Shown here: piece after piece, positions 1-8,527 of the stretch
Numbering within the stretch: position 1 is the stretch's first letter
How the letters are laid out: each line of letters opens with the position of its first letter
Assembly: GCA_001786835.1 (NCBI GenBank)
Contig: MFTO01000001.1
Span: 1 to 49,302, forward strand
DNA: 49,302 bases
Direction: 5' to 3'
Origin: Candidatus Nomurabacteria bacterium RIFCSPHIGHO2_01_FULL_40_20
Lineage (GTDB): Bacteria > Patescibacteriota > Minisyncoccia > Phycocordibacterales > UBA9973
Position numbers and translations under genes: made by a program
Notes under the pieces: generated by a model
The model's database searches: none
The model's input: the letters and a program-made list of their open reading frames with translations, nothing else
What the model was told of the DNA's origin: nothing

Positions 1-731
1 TCATTATTTTTCATAATTATAATATCCTCAAAATTATTCTCCTGCATGAGGTGAAGTATCCCTTGGCGAGAAAGCTCTAGCATTGCGAGGAATCCCACTA
101 TTATCACCACTTTTTCTTCTTTGGTTTGCGCGCTACCTGCAAATTCACGGAAGTTCATCTTGAGCGTGTTTTGAATTCGCTCGGTAAGTCGATCTATCAT
201 CTCTTCAATACTGATGACTTTTTTTACTTCCACCTCCGGCAAGGATATTTTCTTCGGCATCCTGCCCAAAACGCCCTCGGTGAAAGTCATCATAGATTCT
301 TTAGTAATCTGCTCATCCGGCAAAAATACTAAAACATCGTGTTTGCGTTCTTCGCCGGCGAAAATCATTTTCTTGCCAAAGTTCTCTTTTACATTTTGCG
401 AAAGTCGCATATACATCTCGTAGAGTCGGAGGCGATTTTCTAAACTTTTTATGTCGCCTTCTTCTTCGTCAGTGAGCATTAGGTTTGGCAAGAGAGATTT
501 GGATTTAATTAGAATGAGGGTGGAAGCAACTGTGATGAAGCTTGCGATATGCGCGGGCTCGAGGTCGCCAAGAGTGTTGATGTGCTTCAAATAATCCTCG
601 GTAACAGAGGCGAGCGAAATTTCATTGATAAAAAGCTTCCGTTCCTCTATCAAACTAAGCAACAAATTAAACGGCCCCTCAAATGAAGGGGTTTTGACCG
701 TATAAGCATTCGTCGCTGTATCCGTTTCCAC
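1..731 (-). CDS. scpA: Segregation and condensation protein A (ScpA), 3' end runs off the window
   Basis: Own reverse-strand translation from GTG at 731: VETDTATNAYTVKTPSFEGPFNLLLSLIEERKLFINEISLASVTEDYL... typical ScpA N-terminus; open to base 1. Confidence 0.82.
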   Translation of the reverse strand, partial: METDTATNAYTVKTPSFEGPFNLLLSLIEERKLFINEISLASVTEDYLKHINTLGDLEPAHIASFITVASTLILIKSKSLLPNLMLTDEEEGDIKSLENRLRLYEMYMRLSQNVKENFGKKMIFAGEERKHDVLVFLPDEQITKESMMTFTEGVLGRMPKKISLPEVEVKKVISIEEMIDRLTERIQNTLKMNFREFAGSAQTKEEKVVIIVGFLAMLELSRQGILHLMQENNFEDIIIMKNN

Positions 732-775
732 CCTTAGATATTAGCATTTTTTGTTAAAAAAGCTATACTGGACTG

Positions 776-1936
776 ATGCAAAAGAGGAAAAGGCAAAGCG
801 TTCGGCTGTCTAAAAATATTGTGCCGATAAAATATGATATCAAGCTTCATCCGGACTTGGAGAATTTTACTTTTAGAGGTGAGGAAGTCATAACCGTTGA
901 CCTAAAAAAAGAAACTAAAGAAATTACTCTCCACTCTAAAGAGATAGATATAGAAACTGCGAGAATCGGCGAAGAGTTTACTAAAAAGATTTCTTATAAT
1001 CAAAAATCTGAAACAGCTACTTTCGTATTCGCAAAAAAAATCAAAAAAGGAATGCATACGCTTACCATAACATTTCAAGGCATTCTAAACGACAAAATGC
1101 GCGGTTTTTATAAGAGTTCCTATATCTACGAGGGCAAGGTGCACCATATCGCGACCACGCAGTTTGAGGCCACAGACGCGCGCCGAGCTTTCCCTTGCTT
1201 TGACGAGCCGGCGCAGAAAGCGGTTTTCCATGTGTCGCTCGTCGTGCCGAAAGGCAAAACTGCAATCTCAAATACTCTGCCGATTTCAAAAATTGAACAT
1301 GAAGCTGGTTTTGAGGTTATAAAGTTTTCTCCCACTCCCAAAATGTCCACCTACCTTCTGGCTTTTATCGTCGGAGATTTTGAATACATTGAGAAAAAAT
1401 CAAAACGTGGTGTGCTGGTGCGAGTGTATACAACAGCCGGCAAAAAACATCAAGCAAAGTTTTCCTTGGACACGACGGTGAAAATGTTGGATTTCTATGA
1501 AAAATATTTTAATATTCCGTATCCGCTCAATACGCTCGACATGATTGCGATTCCGGATTTCTCTTCGCTCGCTATGGAAAACTGGGGCGCAATTACTTTC
1601 CGCGAAGTAGGGCTTTTGGTGGACGAAAAACACACTTCCACTGGGAGCAAGGAATTAATTGCCGAAGTCATCGCGCATGAACTCGCCCATCAATGGTTTG
1701 GGAACTTGGTTACTATGGAGTGGTGGACACACCTCTGGCTCAACGAAGGCTTCGCTTCCTATATTCCCTACCTTGCGATAGAAAAAGTTTTCCCAAAATG
1801 GAATACTACCTTCTGGCTTTTATCGTCGGAGATTTTGAATACATTGAGAAAAAATCAAAACGTGGTGTGCTGGTGCGAGTGTATACAACAGCCGGCAAAA
1901 AACATCAAGCAAAGTTTTCCTTGGACACGACGGTGA
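776..1936 (+). CDS. M1 family aminopeptidase, N-terminal fragment, frameshifted by a tandem duplication
   Basis: AMENWG and HELAHQWFGN-x18-E (M1 gluzincin) motifs; reading frame lost after 1805 at the duplication junction. Confidence 0.88.
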   Translation: MQKRKRQSVRLSKNIVPIKYDIKLHPDLENFTFRGEEVITVDLKKETKEITLHSKEIDIETARIGEEFTKKISYNQKSETATFVFAKKIKKGMHTLTITFQGILNDKMRGFYKSSYIYEGKVHHIATTQFEATDARRAFPCFDEPAQKAVFHVSLVVPKGKTAISNTLPISKIEHEAGFEVIKFSPTPKMSTYLLAFIVGDFEYIEKKSKRGVLVRVYTTAGKKHQAKFSLDTTVKMLDFYEKYFNIPYPLNTLDMIAIPDFSSLAMENWGAITFREVGLLVDEKHTSTGSKELIAEVIAHELAHQWFGNLVTMEWWTHLWLNEGFASYIPYLAIEKVFPKWNTTFWLLSSEILNTLRKNQNVVCWCECIQQPAKNIKQSFPWTRR

Positions 1937-2260
1937 AAATGTTGGATTTCTATGAAAAATATTTTAATATTCCGTATCCGCTCAATACGCTCGACATGAT
2001 TGCGATTCCGGATTTCTCTTCGCTCGCTATGGAAAACTGGGGCGCAATTACTTTCCGCGAAGTAGGGCTTTTGGTGGACGAAAAACACACTTCCACTGGG
2101 AGCAAGGAATTAATTGCCGAAGTCATCGCGCATGAACTCGCCCATCAATGGTTTGGGAACTTGGTTACTATGGAGTGGTGGACACACCTCTGGCTCAACG
2201 AAGGCTTCGCTTCCTATATTCCCTACCTTGCGATAGAAAAAGTTTTCCCAAAATGGAATA
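1351..2260 (+). repeat. Exact tandem duplication, unit 455 bp (1351-1805 and 1806-2260)
   Basis: Direct reading: both copies start ctaccttctggcttttatcg and end cccaaaatggaata; 455 is not divisible by 3. Confidence 0.95.
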
Positions 2261-3876
2261 TTTGGGAGAGATTTGTCACCAATTCCCACGGCACCGGCTC
2301 GGCGCTTCGCTTGGACTCTCTTGTCAACACCCACCCCATAGAAGTAGAAGTGTACCATCCGGACGAAATCGGAGAGATTTTTGATGAAGTTTCTTATGCT
2401 AAAGGCGCGTCCGTTATCCGTATGCTCGCCGAATACATTGGCGAGAAAAATTTCCGAGATGGCTTGCGTTATTATTTAAAAAAGCACAGTTATAAAAACA
2501 CCGAGACTGTGCACCTCTGGCAAGCTTTTGAAAAAGTCTCTGGCCTACCTGTGCAAAAAATGATGCAAAACTGGACAGGCAAAAGTGGTTATCCGCTCAT
2601 CCGCGCTTCACTCACCTCACCACTTGGTACTCCGAGTACCAAGTTGATACTTTCGCAAGAGCGATTTTTCCTGAGTCCTGTTTCTAAAGCCAAAAGTAAA
2701 GACAAAACGATTTGGCAAATACCAATAACTCTACAATTCAAAAATTCGTCTAAAAATTTAGTGCAGAAACACTTTTTGAGCCGACTTTCGCAAGCTGTCG
2801 AGCTGAGAATGAGCGATTTTTCACCAGAAAAATACGCGACGGCGAAAAAAGTTGTTTCAAACGATTTTTGTATTAAAATTAACGCAGATGAGGCCGGATT
2901 TTACAGAGTGGCATACAGCAAAGAACTTTTGGATAAGCTCCACTCCCCTGTCGCTAAAAAAATCCTCTCTCCCATAGATCGGCTCGGAATTGTGCGGGAT
3001 TTGTTTGCTCTTGCGGAAGCTGGAGAAATTGAGACTACAGAAGTTTTGCAATTTCTCTCTGCTTACAAAAATGAAGATAGCTTTATAGTTTGGACGGAAA
3101 TCGCCGGAGGAATTTCTCGCTTAGAACAATTACTCGCAAAAACATCTGCGAAAGATGATTTGAAGAAATTTATCATCAAACTTTTCTTGCCAGTTTTTAA
3201 AAGATTGGGTTGGAACAAAAAGAAAAACGAAGAACACAGCGATACCCTTCTGCGCACTATTGCCATCTCTAAATTAGGCAGAGCCGGACACTCTAGCGTT
3301 ATCAAAGAAGCTCGCAAAAGATTTGCTTCCTTGAAACGAGGAGCGCATATGAACCCTGATTTACGGAGCGTAATTTATAGGGTTGTCGCTATTAGGGGAG
3401 GTAAAAAAGAATTTGATTATTTTATTAAAAAATACAAAGAAGAAACTTTACACGAAGAAAAGAATCGCATCGGAGGCACGCTCGGAGATTTCCAAAGTGA
3501 TAAAATTCTCTGCGAGACGGCAAACTTTGCGCTCTCCCCGCATGTTCGCACGCAAGATACCCCAAGTATCCTAGCGGGTCTTGCGCTCAATCCTCTTGGG
3601 CGAATGATTTGGCTCAAATGCATAAAATACAACTGGGATACTTTCCTTTCCCGCTATGGAGATGGCGGACATACCCTTTCTCATCTAATTCAACCGATAG
3701 CTGTCTCCCCCGAGAAAAAACATCTAGAATACTTCAAAACCTTCTTCGCCTCTCGCCCTGCCCCTGGCGCCCTACGCACCATAGAGCAAGTCCTAGAACG
3801 CATGGAGAACAATGTCCTCTGGCTATCGCGGAACGGGAAAAAGATTAGTAAATACTTATATGGTAGAAAAATTTAA
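1798..3876 (+). CDS. M1 family aminopeptidase, catalytic plus C-terminal fragment (second duplicate copy in frame)
   Basis: ORF 1693..3876; from ATG 1798 (MEYYLLAFIVGDFEY...) it repeats the AMENWG/HELAHQWFGN region and continues into the M1 C-terminal domain. Confidence 0.85.
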   Translation: MEYYLLAFIVGDFEYIEKKSKRGVLVRVYTTAGKKHQAKFSLDTTVKMLDFYEKYFNIPYPLNTLDMIAIPDFSSLAMENWGAITFREVGLLVDEKHTSTGSKELIAEVIAHELAHQWFGNLVTMEWWTHLWLNEGFASYIPYLAIEKVFPKWNIWERFVTNSHGTGSALRLDSLVNTHPIEVEVYHPDEIGEIFDEVSYAKGASVIRMLAEYIGEKNFRDGLRYYLKKHSYKNTETVHLWQAFEKVSGLPVQKMMQNWTGKSGYPLIRASLTSPLGTPSTKLILSQERFFLSPVSKAKSKDKTIWQIPITLQFKNSSKNLVQKHFLSRLSQAVELRMSDFSPEKYATAKKVVSNDFCIKINADEAGFYRVAYSKELLDKLHSPVAKKILSPIDRLGIVRDLFALAEAGEIETTEVLQFLSAYKNEDSFIVWTEIAGGISRLEQLLAKTSAKDDLKKFIIKLFLPVFKRLGWNKKKNEEHSDTLLRTIAISKLGRAGHSSVIKEARKRFASLKRGAHMNPDLRSVIYRVVAIRGGKKEFDYFIKKYKEETLHEEKNRIGGTLGDFQSDKILCETANFALSPHVRTQDTPSILAGLALNPLGRMIWLKCIKYNWDTFLSRYGDGGHTLSHLIQPIAVSPEKKHLEYFKTFFASRPAPGALRTIEQVLERMENNVLWLSRNGKKISKYLYGRKI
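2622..2644. repeat. In-frame palindrome ACTTGGTACT-CCG-AGTACCAAGT in the aminopeptidase
   Basis: Perfect 10-bp arms, 3-nt loop; encodes LGTPSTK. Confidence 0.85.
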
Positions 3877-3896
3877 AATTTGTTATAATACATAGC

Positions 3897-4802
3897 ATGA
3901 TGCGAGAATTAAGAGCAGGAAAAGGAGATTCTTTCATATATGAGGAAGATGTAACGCCAGCACTCGATAGATATCTCGAAGAAATTGGTAAGATACCTCT
4001 ACTTACTTCAGATGAAGAAGTTGATTTGGCAAAAAAAATAAAACAAGGAGACCAAAAAGCTCTAGAAAAATTAGTAAAAGCTAATCTACGTTTTGTAGTA
4101 AATGTGGCCAAACAATTTAGAGGTAGGGGGTTATCTTTTCAAGATTTAATAAATGAAGGTAATGGAGGGCTAATAAAGGCCGCTGAACGTTTTGATGAAA
4201 CGAAGGGTTTTAAATTTATTTCCTACGCAGTTTCTACAATTCGCACAAAAATAAATGAAGCTGTAATGGAATTTGGACGACTTACAAGAAAGCCCACTAA
4301 TGTTAATAAGGGCTTTACAAAACTTAACGAAACAAAACTCCAAAAGGAACAGGAATTAGGACAAGAATTATCTGTATATGAATTAGCTCATCTACTAAAG
4401 GAAAATCCAGATAAATCTTATATAAAAAATTTAGACCAAACATTAGACATTAGTACTAAACATACATCAATTGATGCACCTATAGTGTTTGACGACAAAG
4501 ATTCTCCAGCTATGGTAGACAACTTGGCGGACACATCTTCAAAAAATCCAGACTACGAATTAGAACACAACGAATCTTTAAAAAAAGAAATCAATACTAT
4601 ATTAAAAACATTTCCTGAAAAACAAAAGCAAATAATAGAACTATTTTTCTTTGATCCTGAACTTGGTTCCTTAAAAAACAAAGAAGAGAAATTTAAAGCA
4701 ATAGCTACTAGAATTGGTAGCGAAGTTAAGTGGACAAAAAGAGGGTATCGTATGGCAATAGAAAAATTGAAGAACTATTCACGTTTAAGAGAATATTTTT
4801 AG
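3897..4802 (+). CDS. Divergent sigma-70 family RNA polymerase sigma factor
   Basis: LDRYLEEIGKIPLLTSDEEVDLAKKIKQGDQKALEKLVKANLRFVVNVAKQF...GLSFQDLINEGNGGLIKAAERFDETKGFKFISYAVSTIR. Confidence 0.9.
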   Translation: MMRELRAGKGDSFIYEEDVTPALDRYLEEIGKIPLLTSDEEVDLAKKIKQGDQKALEKLVKANLRFVVNVAKQFRGRGLSFQDLINEGNGGLIKAAERFDETKGFKFISYAVSTIRTKINEAVMEFGRLTRKPTNVNKGFTKLNETKLQKEQELGQELSVYELAHLLKENPDKSYIKNLDQTLDISTKHTSIDAPIVFDDKDSPAMVDNLADTSSKNPDYELEHNESLKKEINTILKTFPEKQKQIIELFFFDPELGSLKNKEEKFKAIATRIGSEVKWTKRGYRMAIEKLKNYSRLREYF

Positions 4803-4809
4803 ACGATTC

Positions 4810-5085
4810 CTAAATTCTTTTATTCGCGATTTCGTATACGACACTGCGGTGAGCGATTACAAATATTTTAACCCTTTTCCCTTCTATGCAAAAAACTACT
4901 CTATAATCCCCTACTCTCAATTTGAAATAACCTTTGAGTGATCTGCGAAGTGGTTTTCCATATAGGCTTGGCTCCGTAGTTAATTTTATTTCTATGTCTT
5001 GTTTTATACGTTTTTTATAGAAACTAGATATTTTTGGAATATCTTTCTTTACAACTTCGTCTGCGTATAATATTTCATAATTCAT
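4810..5085 (-). CDS. RelE/ParE-type toxin
   Basis: MNYEILYADEVVKKDIPKI...GKPLRRSLKGYFKLRVGDYRVVFCIEGKRVKIFVIAHR typical RelE/ParE core. Confidence 0.85.
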   Translation of the reverse strand: MNYEILYADEVVKKDIPKISSFYKKRIKQDIEIKLTTEPSLYGKPLRRSLKGYFKLRVGDYRVVFCIEGKRVKIFVIAHRSVVYEIANKRI

Positions 5086-5097
5086 ACAGTCACCGTT

Positions 5098-5319
5098 TTA
5101 CGCCCAAGCTTTTTTATGGCTATAAAAACGTGCTTTCTTATGATCACGCTTTTTTGCAATTTCACCGAGAACTATGTCTTCTTCTTGTTCCAGAGCTAAG
5201 GCTAAAAGATATACAGCTTTTGTAGCCATTGGAACACTGTCGCGCTTAGAAATACGAGATAGTAAAATATCTAAATCAGGCGACAATGAAATATTTAATC
5301 TTTTCTTTGTTGTAGGCAT
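5098..5319 (-). CDS. Ribbon-helix-helix-like antitoxin
   Basis: MPTTKKRLNISLSPDLDILLSRISKRDSVPMATKAVYLLALALEQEED directly upstream of the RelE/ParE toxin. Confidence 0.75.
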   Translation of the reverse strand: MPTTKKRLNISLSPDLDILLSRISKRDSVPMATKAVYLLALALEQEEDIVLGEIAKKRDHKKARFYSHKKAWA

Positions 5320-5392
5320 ATCCTAAGTGTATCAAAAGTGTATCACCTGTGTCAAATCCTAATCAATAAAGTTATCCACACCCGAGCTAAGG

Positions 5393-5430
5393 ACTTTAGT
5401 TGACTAAAGAACTTTAGTATGCTAAAGTCG
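5393..5430 (+). promoter_or_regulatory. Two adjacent operator-like palindromes upstream of the YerC/TrpR-like gene
   Basis: CTTTAGT-TG-ACTAAAG (5394-5409) and CTTTAG-TATG-CTAAAG (5412-5427). Confidence 0.6.
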
Positions 5431-5467
5431 TTAGGTAAGAGAGATAATACAAGAATAATACAAGAAT

Positions 5468-5836
5468 ATGAATATATACGATTTAAATAAACAAGTGAAA
5501 ATTGACTGGAAAGAGAAGAAAAACAAGCAGTTGGTGCGTTCCCTGCTTGCCCTTAAGACTCCCCTAGAAGCAGAGCGGTTTCTGCGCGACCTGATGACCG
5601 AACCGGAAATCAAAGAATTTGCTAACCGCCTAGAAGCGGCTAAATTGCTCTCCAAGAATGTCTACTACGACACCATCATCGAAGACACTGGCCTCTCTTC
5701 TGCTACCATTGCTCGCATCAAAAAGTGGCTCCTAGGGCCTCTTGGGGGCTACCGTTTAATACTTACTCGCTTATCGAACCATCACAATCCTACCAAACTT
5801 GGGAAAGGATTGTCTTTCAGTGGTGCGCCGAAGTAA
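5468..5836 (+). CDS. YerC/YecD (TrpR-like) family DNA-binding protein
   Basis: LLALKTPLEAERFLRDLMTEPEIKEFANRLEAAKLLSKNVYYDTIIEDTGLSSATIARIKKWL. Confidence 0.85.
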   Translation: MNIYDLNKQVKIDWKEKKNKQLVRSLLALKTPLEAERFLRDLMTEPEIKEFANRLEAAKLLSKNVYYDTIIEDTGLSSATIARIKKWLLGPLGGYRLILTRLSNHHNPTKLGKGLSFSGAPK

Positions 5837-5867
5837 TAAACAAAGGCGACTAGCATAATTGGAAACC

Positions 5868-5900
5868 AACCCCTTCTCAAGTTTGAGAGGGGTTTCTTTA
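5868..5900 (+). terminator. Rho-independent-like terminator
   Basis: AACCCCTTCTCAA/TTGAGAGGGGTT stem followed by TCTTTATT. Confidence 0.7.
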
Positions 5901-5980
5901 TTGTTTCCTGAACAATTAAGCGGTTGCTATATAACCGAATTAACAAAAATAGCGAATTGTACATTTAAAATTTAATACAG

Positions 5981-6460
5981 ATGGAAAATAATGTAAGATT
6001 AGGCTTCACGAAAAGGTATGCTGTGAGGTTAAAGAACACTAGTCCTGAAACTATTGAAAAAATTATAGTCAGGATGAACCAAATTGAAAAAGAGTCACTT
6101 GATGATTCCTTTGAAGTACATGAAGTTATTAAAAAAATATCTGAATTGTATTTCAAAAATGAATCAGGTAATTTTTTTAGTCTAGAGGAAGATGAGGGTA
6201 AGATAGTTTTTGCGTATCCATACTATCCTAATTACTACACATCTTTCATTACAGAAAATGAAATAAGATTGATAATTGACCAAATTATCAATAGACTTGA
6301 AGAAGTTGTGGAACTCAGAAAATTCAAGAGAAGGATGTCTTGGTTTTATCTTTGGTTTAACCTTTACTCTTATCCTATAGTTGTAGAAATTGATTTACTT
6401 TTTAACCCTTCGAAAGAATTGGGAAATCAGTATGAGGTTAAACTTCGCAATGATAAGTAA
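5981..6460 (+). CDS. Hypothetical protein
   Basis: 159-aa ORF, no recognised motif. Confidence 0.55.
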   Translation: MENNVRLGFTKRYAVRLKNTSPETIEKIIVRMNQIEKESLDDSFEVHEVIKKISELYFKNESGNFFSLEEDEGKIVFAYPYYPNYYTSFITENEIRLIIDQIINRLEEVVELRKFKRRMSWFYLWFNLYSYPIVVEIDLLFNPSKELGNQYEVKLRNDK

Positions 6461-6536
6461 AAACTTGAAAATAAAAAGGTTCATTGCTTGAGTACCTGTA
6501 AATCGAGAGCAAAAAACAATAAAAACTAAATTAAAC

Positions 6537-7661
6537 ATGAAAAAAGATCAGTTTATTTTATCAGTTGACAAACTCCTTAACTCAGGAAGAAAAGATCCTG
6601 TTTCAGGAATATCACAACCACCTTTTGCTACTAAAAAAAGACAAGGAGTTGAATATCTTGAATATATTCTAGAAAACGGAATTAACGGAAAAAAATACGG
6701 ACCCGTATATGAAGATTCTGGAGATGAAATCATAAAATACTTATCAGCAATTCTCCAGCCAAAAAGGAGATTCGACGTTTTTGTACCGACTCTGTGTCTA
6801 AAGGACTTTGTTGACAAAGTTCTTCGAGGGCATTATCCAAAAAATATATACAAAGGAGTCAGTTACAATCCGCACCTGCTTGAGTATGGGGAAAAACTTG
6901 ATAACTTAGATTTTTTTAGTTATCTGTGTGAAGTAAGAGAATTTGTGACAGGTGAATCTGTTATTTTTGATGCAAGTTGTTATCATGCTTTGAATTTAAT
7001 AGATGTCGATTGGATATCTCCCAATGTTGCACCGGCTATTTGTCAAGAATTAGTCAGAACCTTTTTTTTAAACAATGAATTAAGGGAAAATTCTCTACTT
7101 CGTAAAGAGTATCTCTTGAGAATGAATAGTTTCTCTGGCTATCAAATGAAAATAATTTCAATGGCAGATGTTTTGACTGATCCAAAGAAAATAGGAGATT
7201 TTGAAAGTAGACTCACTTCAGGGCTTGCTCATTGCGAAACTTCAGTGGAAAACTCTCGCTTAAAAATTAGAAATTTTGTGAAATACAGAAGAATCGACAC
7301 AGAATTTTCCAAACTTTACACTCCATTAGTTCTTGCTGAAAATTTATATGCAAGAGAAATACTAAAGTGCAATGTTAAATTAGGTCCAATATCTGAGGTC
7401 AGTTTTGACAGTTTTATTTCAAAAATTCAGAGAGAAAAGTCTGGTTCTATGCAGTTTATTTGGTATACACGGCCGTTTGAAAAAGGAAGTTCTCCGGAAA
7501 CAACAATCTATAGTAAAGACAAAATGGATGTTGTAAAAAAGAAACTTTCTACTAATAAAGGTTATACGGATTGGTTGGATGATATAACTTCAACATTTTT
7601 CGTAAAAACAACGCCGTTGATGGAAAGGATTGAATGCATTATCAATGTATTAGAAAATTAG
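6537..7661 (+). CDS. Hypothetical protein, 374 aa
   Basis: Long ORF ending just before a strong terminator; no confident family. Confidence 0.7.
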   Translation: MKKDQFILSVDKLLNSGRKDPVSGISQPPFATKKRQGVEYLEYILENGINGKKYGPVYEDSGDEIIKYLSAILQPKRRFDVFVPTLCLKDFVDKVLRGHYPKNIYKGVSYNPHLLEYGEKLDNLDFFSYLCEVREFVTGESVIFDASCYHALNLIDVDWISPNVAPAICQELVRTFFLNNELRENSLLRKEYLLRMNSFSGYQMKIISMADVLTDPKKIGDFESRLTSGLAHCETSVENSRLKIRNFVKYRRIDTEFSKLYTPLVLAENLYAREILKCNVKLGPISEVSFDSFISKIQREKSGSMQFIWYTRPFEKGSSPETTIYSKDKMDVVKKKLSTNKGYTDWLDDITSTFFVKTTPLMERIECIINVLEN

Positions 7662-7667
7662 GCTGAT

Positions 7668-7703
7668 AGCGACTTTAATTAACTAAAGTCGCTATTTTTT
7701 TTT
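7668..7703 (+). terminator. Palindromic terminator AGCGACTTTAATTAACTAAAGTCGCT plus T tract
   Basis: 26-bp near-perfect palindrome followed by ATTTTTTTTTATT. Confidence 0.8.
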
Positions 7704-7728
7704 ATTCCTAAAGAAATTTAAACTTTAG

Positions 7729-7753
7729 GCGCGTTGATTTTGGCGGCGAGGAT
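7729..7753. repeat. Left copy of 25-bp direct repeat flanking the Fic/Doc cassette
   Basis: gcgcgttgattttggcggcgaggat; 24/25 identity to 8536-8560. Confidence 0.9.
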
Positions 7754-8169
7754 TATTTAATATCAACCATATAAGCTTTTAAAAATGTTTCAATAGCGTC
7801 CACTGTGGACTCATTTAATTTAGCATTACTTTCAGCTACCCACTTTGCGAAATTGTATAATTCCTTTGTATCTACCTCTAACCACTTACCATTTTTGTGT
7901 AAAAAATAGAACATTGTTGTCATTGCAATGCGTTTATTTCCATTCTTAAAAGGATGATTTTTAATCATAAGGTAGAAAAGAATTGATGTTTTTTTAAGAA
8001 GCCCCGGATAAAGATCTTTGCCACCAAAAGTTTGAAACGGCGCCTCAATAGAGCGCTCAAGCGCGTTTGTATAACAAGTGCTAAAGTCTGGAATTGGTTC
8101 GGACCAAGTCATCGTCTCTTGAGCAAGACTGTGAGCTACATATTGGACATCTTTGACACTAATGCGCAT
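7753..8169 (-). CDS. Fic/Doc family protein (death-on-curing-like toxin)
   Basis: HPFKNGNKRIA Fic/Doc motif; start MRISVKDVQYVAH abuts the upstream HTH gene. Confidence 0.88.
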   Translation of the reverse strand: MRISVKDVQYVAHSLAQETMTWSEPIPDFSTCYTNALERSIEAPFQTFGGKDLYPGLLKKTSILFYLMIKNHPFKNGNKRIAMTTMFYFLHKNGKWLEVDTKELYNFAKWVAESNAKLNESTVDAIETFLKAYMVDIK

Positions 8170-8170
8170 T

Positions 8171-8449
8171 TTATTCTTTACCCAAGAGTTTGAGAGTTTC
8201 TCCATACTCCTTTATTACTTTTTCGACTACTTGCTCAATGTCTTTCTTTTTTTCTTCGGTAAGAATACCTGTGTCATGAAAGAATTTATTACGGATAAAT
8301 TCCATAGGGATAGCGTATGCACGCCCTATCTTTTCTGCCGGCACCTGCCCTTTTTTTATTTTATTAAAAACAGCAATTCTGCTAATGCCAAGCATTTTTG
8401 CCAACTCGGCAACAGACACATATTTTTCTTTTTTATCCTTATTTTTCAT
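8171..8449 (-). CDS. Helix-turn-helix protein, putative partner of the Fic/Doc protein
   Basis: YVSVAELAKMLGISRIAVFNKIKKGQVPAEKIGRAYAIP excisionase/MerR-like HTH. Confidence 0.78.
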   Translation of the reverse strand: MKNKDKKEKYVSVAELAKMLGISRIAVFNKIKKGQVPAEKIGRAYAIPMEFIRNKFFHDTGILTEEKKKDIEQVVEKVIKEYGETLKLLGKE

Positions 8450-8527
8450 AGGTTTTTCTTTGTTAATCTCTGTATGCTGTATATTAACAATTGTTAACCT
8501 ATTTGTAAAGTGGTTAACAATATAACT

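Noticed and set aside
2148-2384. Many antisense or out-of-frame ORFs in the track (e.g. 1855-2088 minus, 2148-2384 plus, 47161-47604 plus)
   Set aside because: They overlap strongly supported conserved genes and have atypical composition
3555-3575. AAGATACCCCAAGTATCC inverted repeat in the aminopeptidase
   Set aside because: Only 5-bp arms and the encoded QDTPS segment matches the normal M1 C-terminal pattern
5449-5470. Two-copy 11-bp repeat ataatacaaga upstream of the YerC-like gene
   Set aside because: Only two copies in AT-rich leader sequence; not convincing
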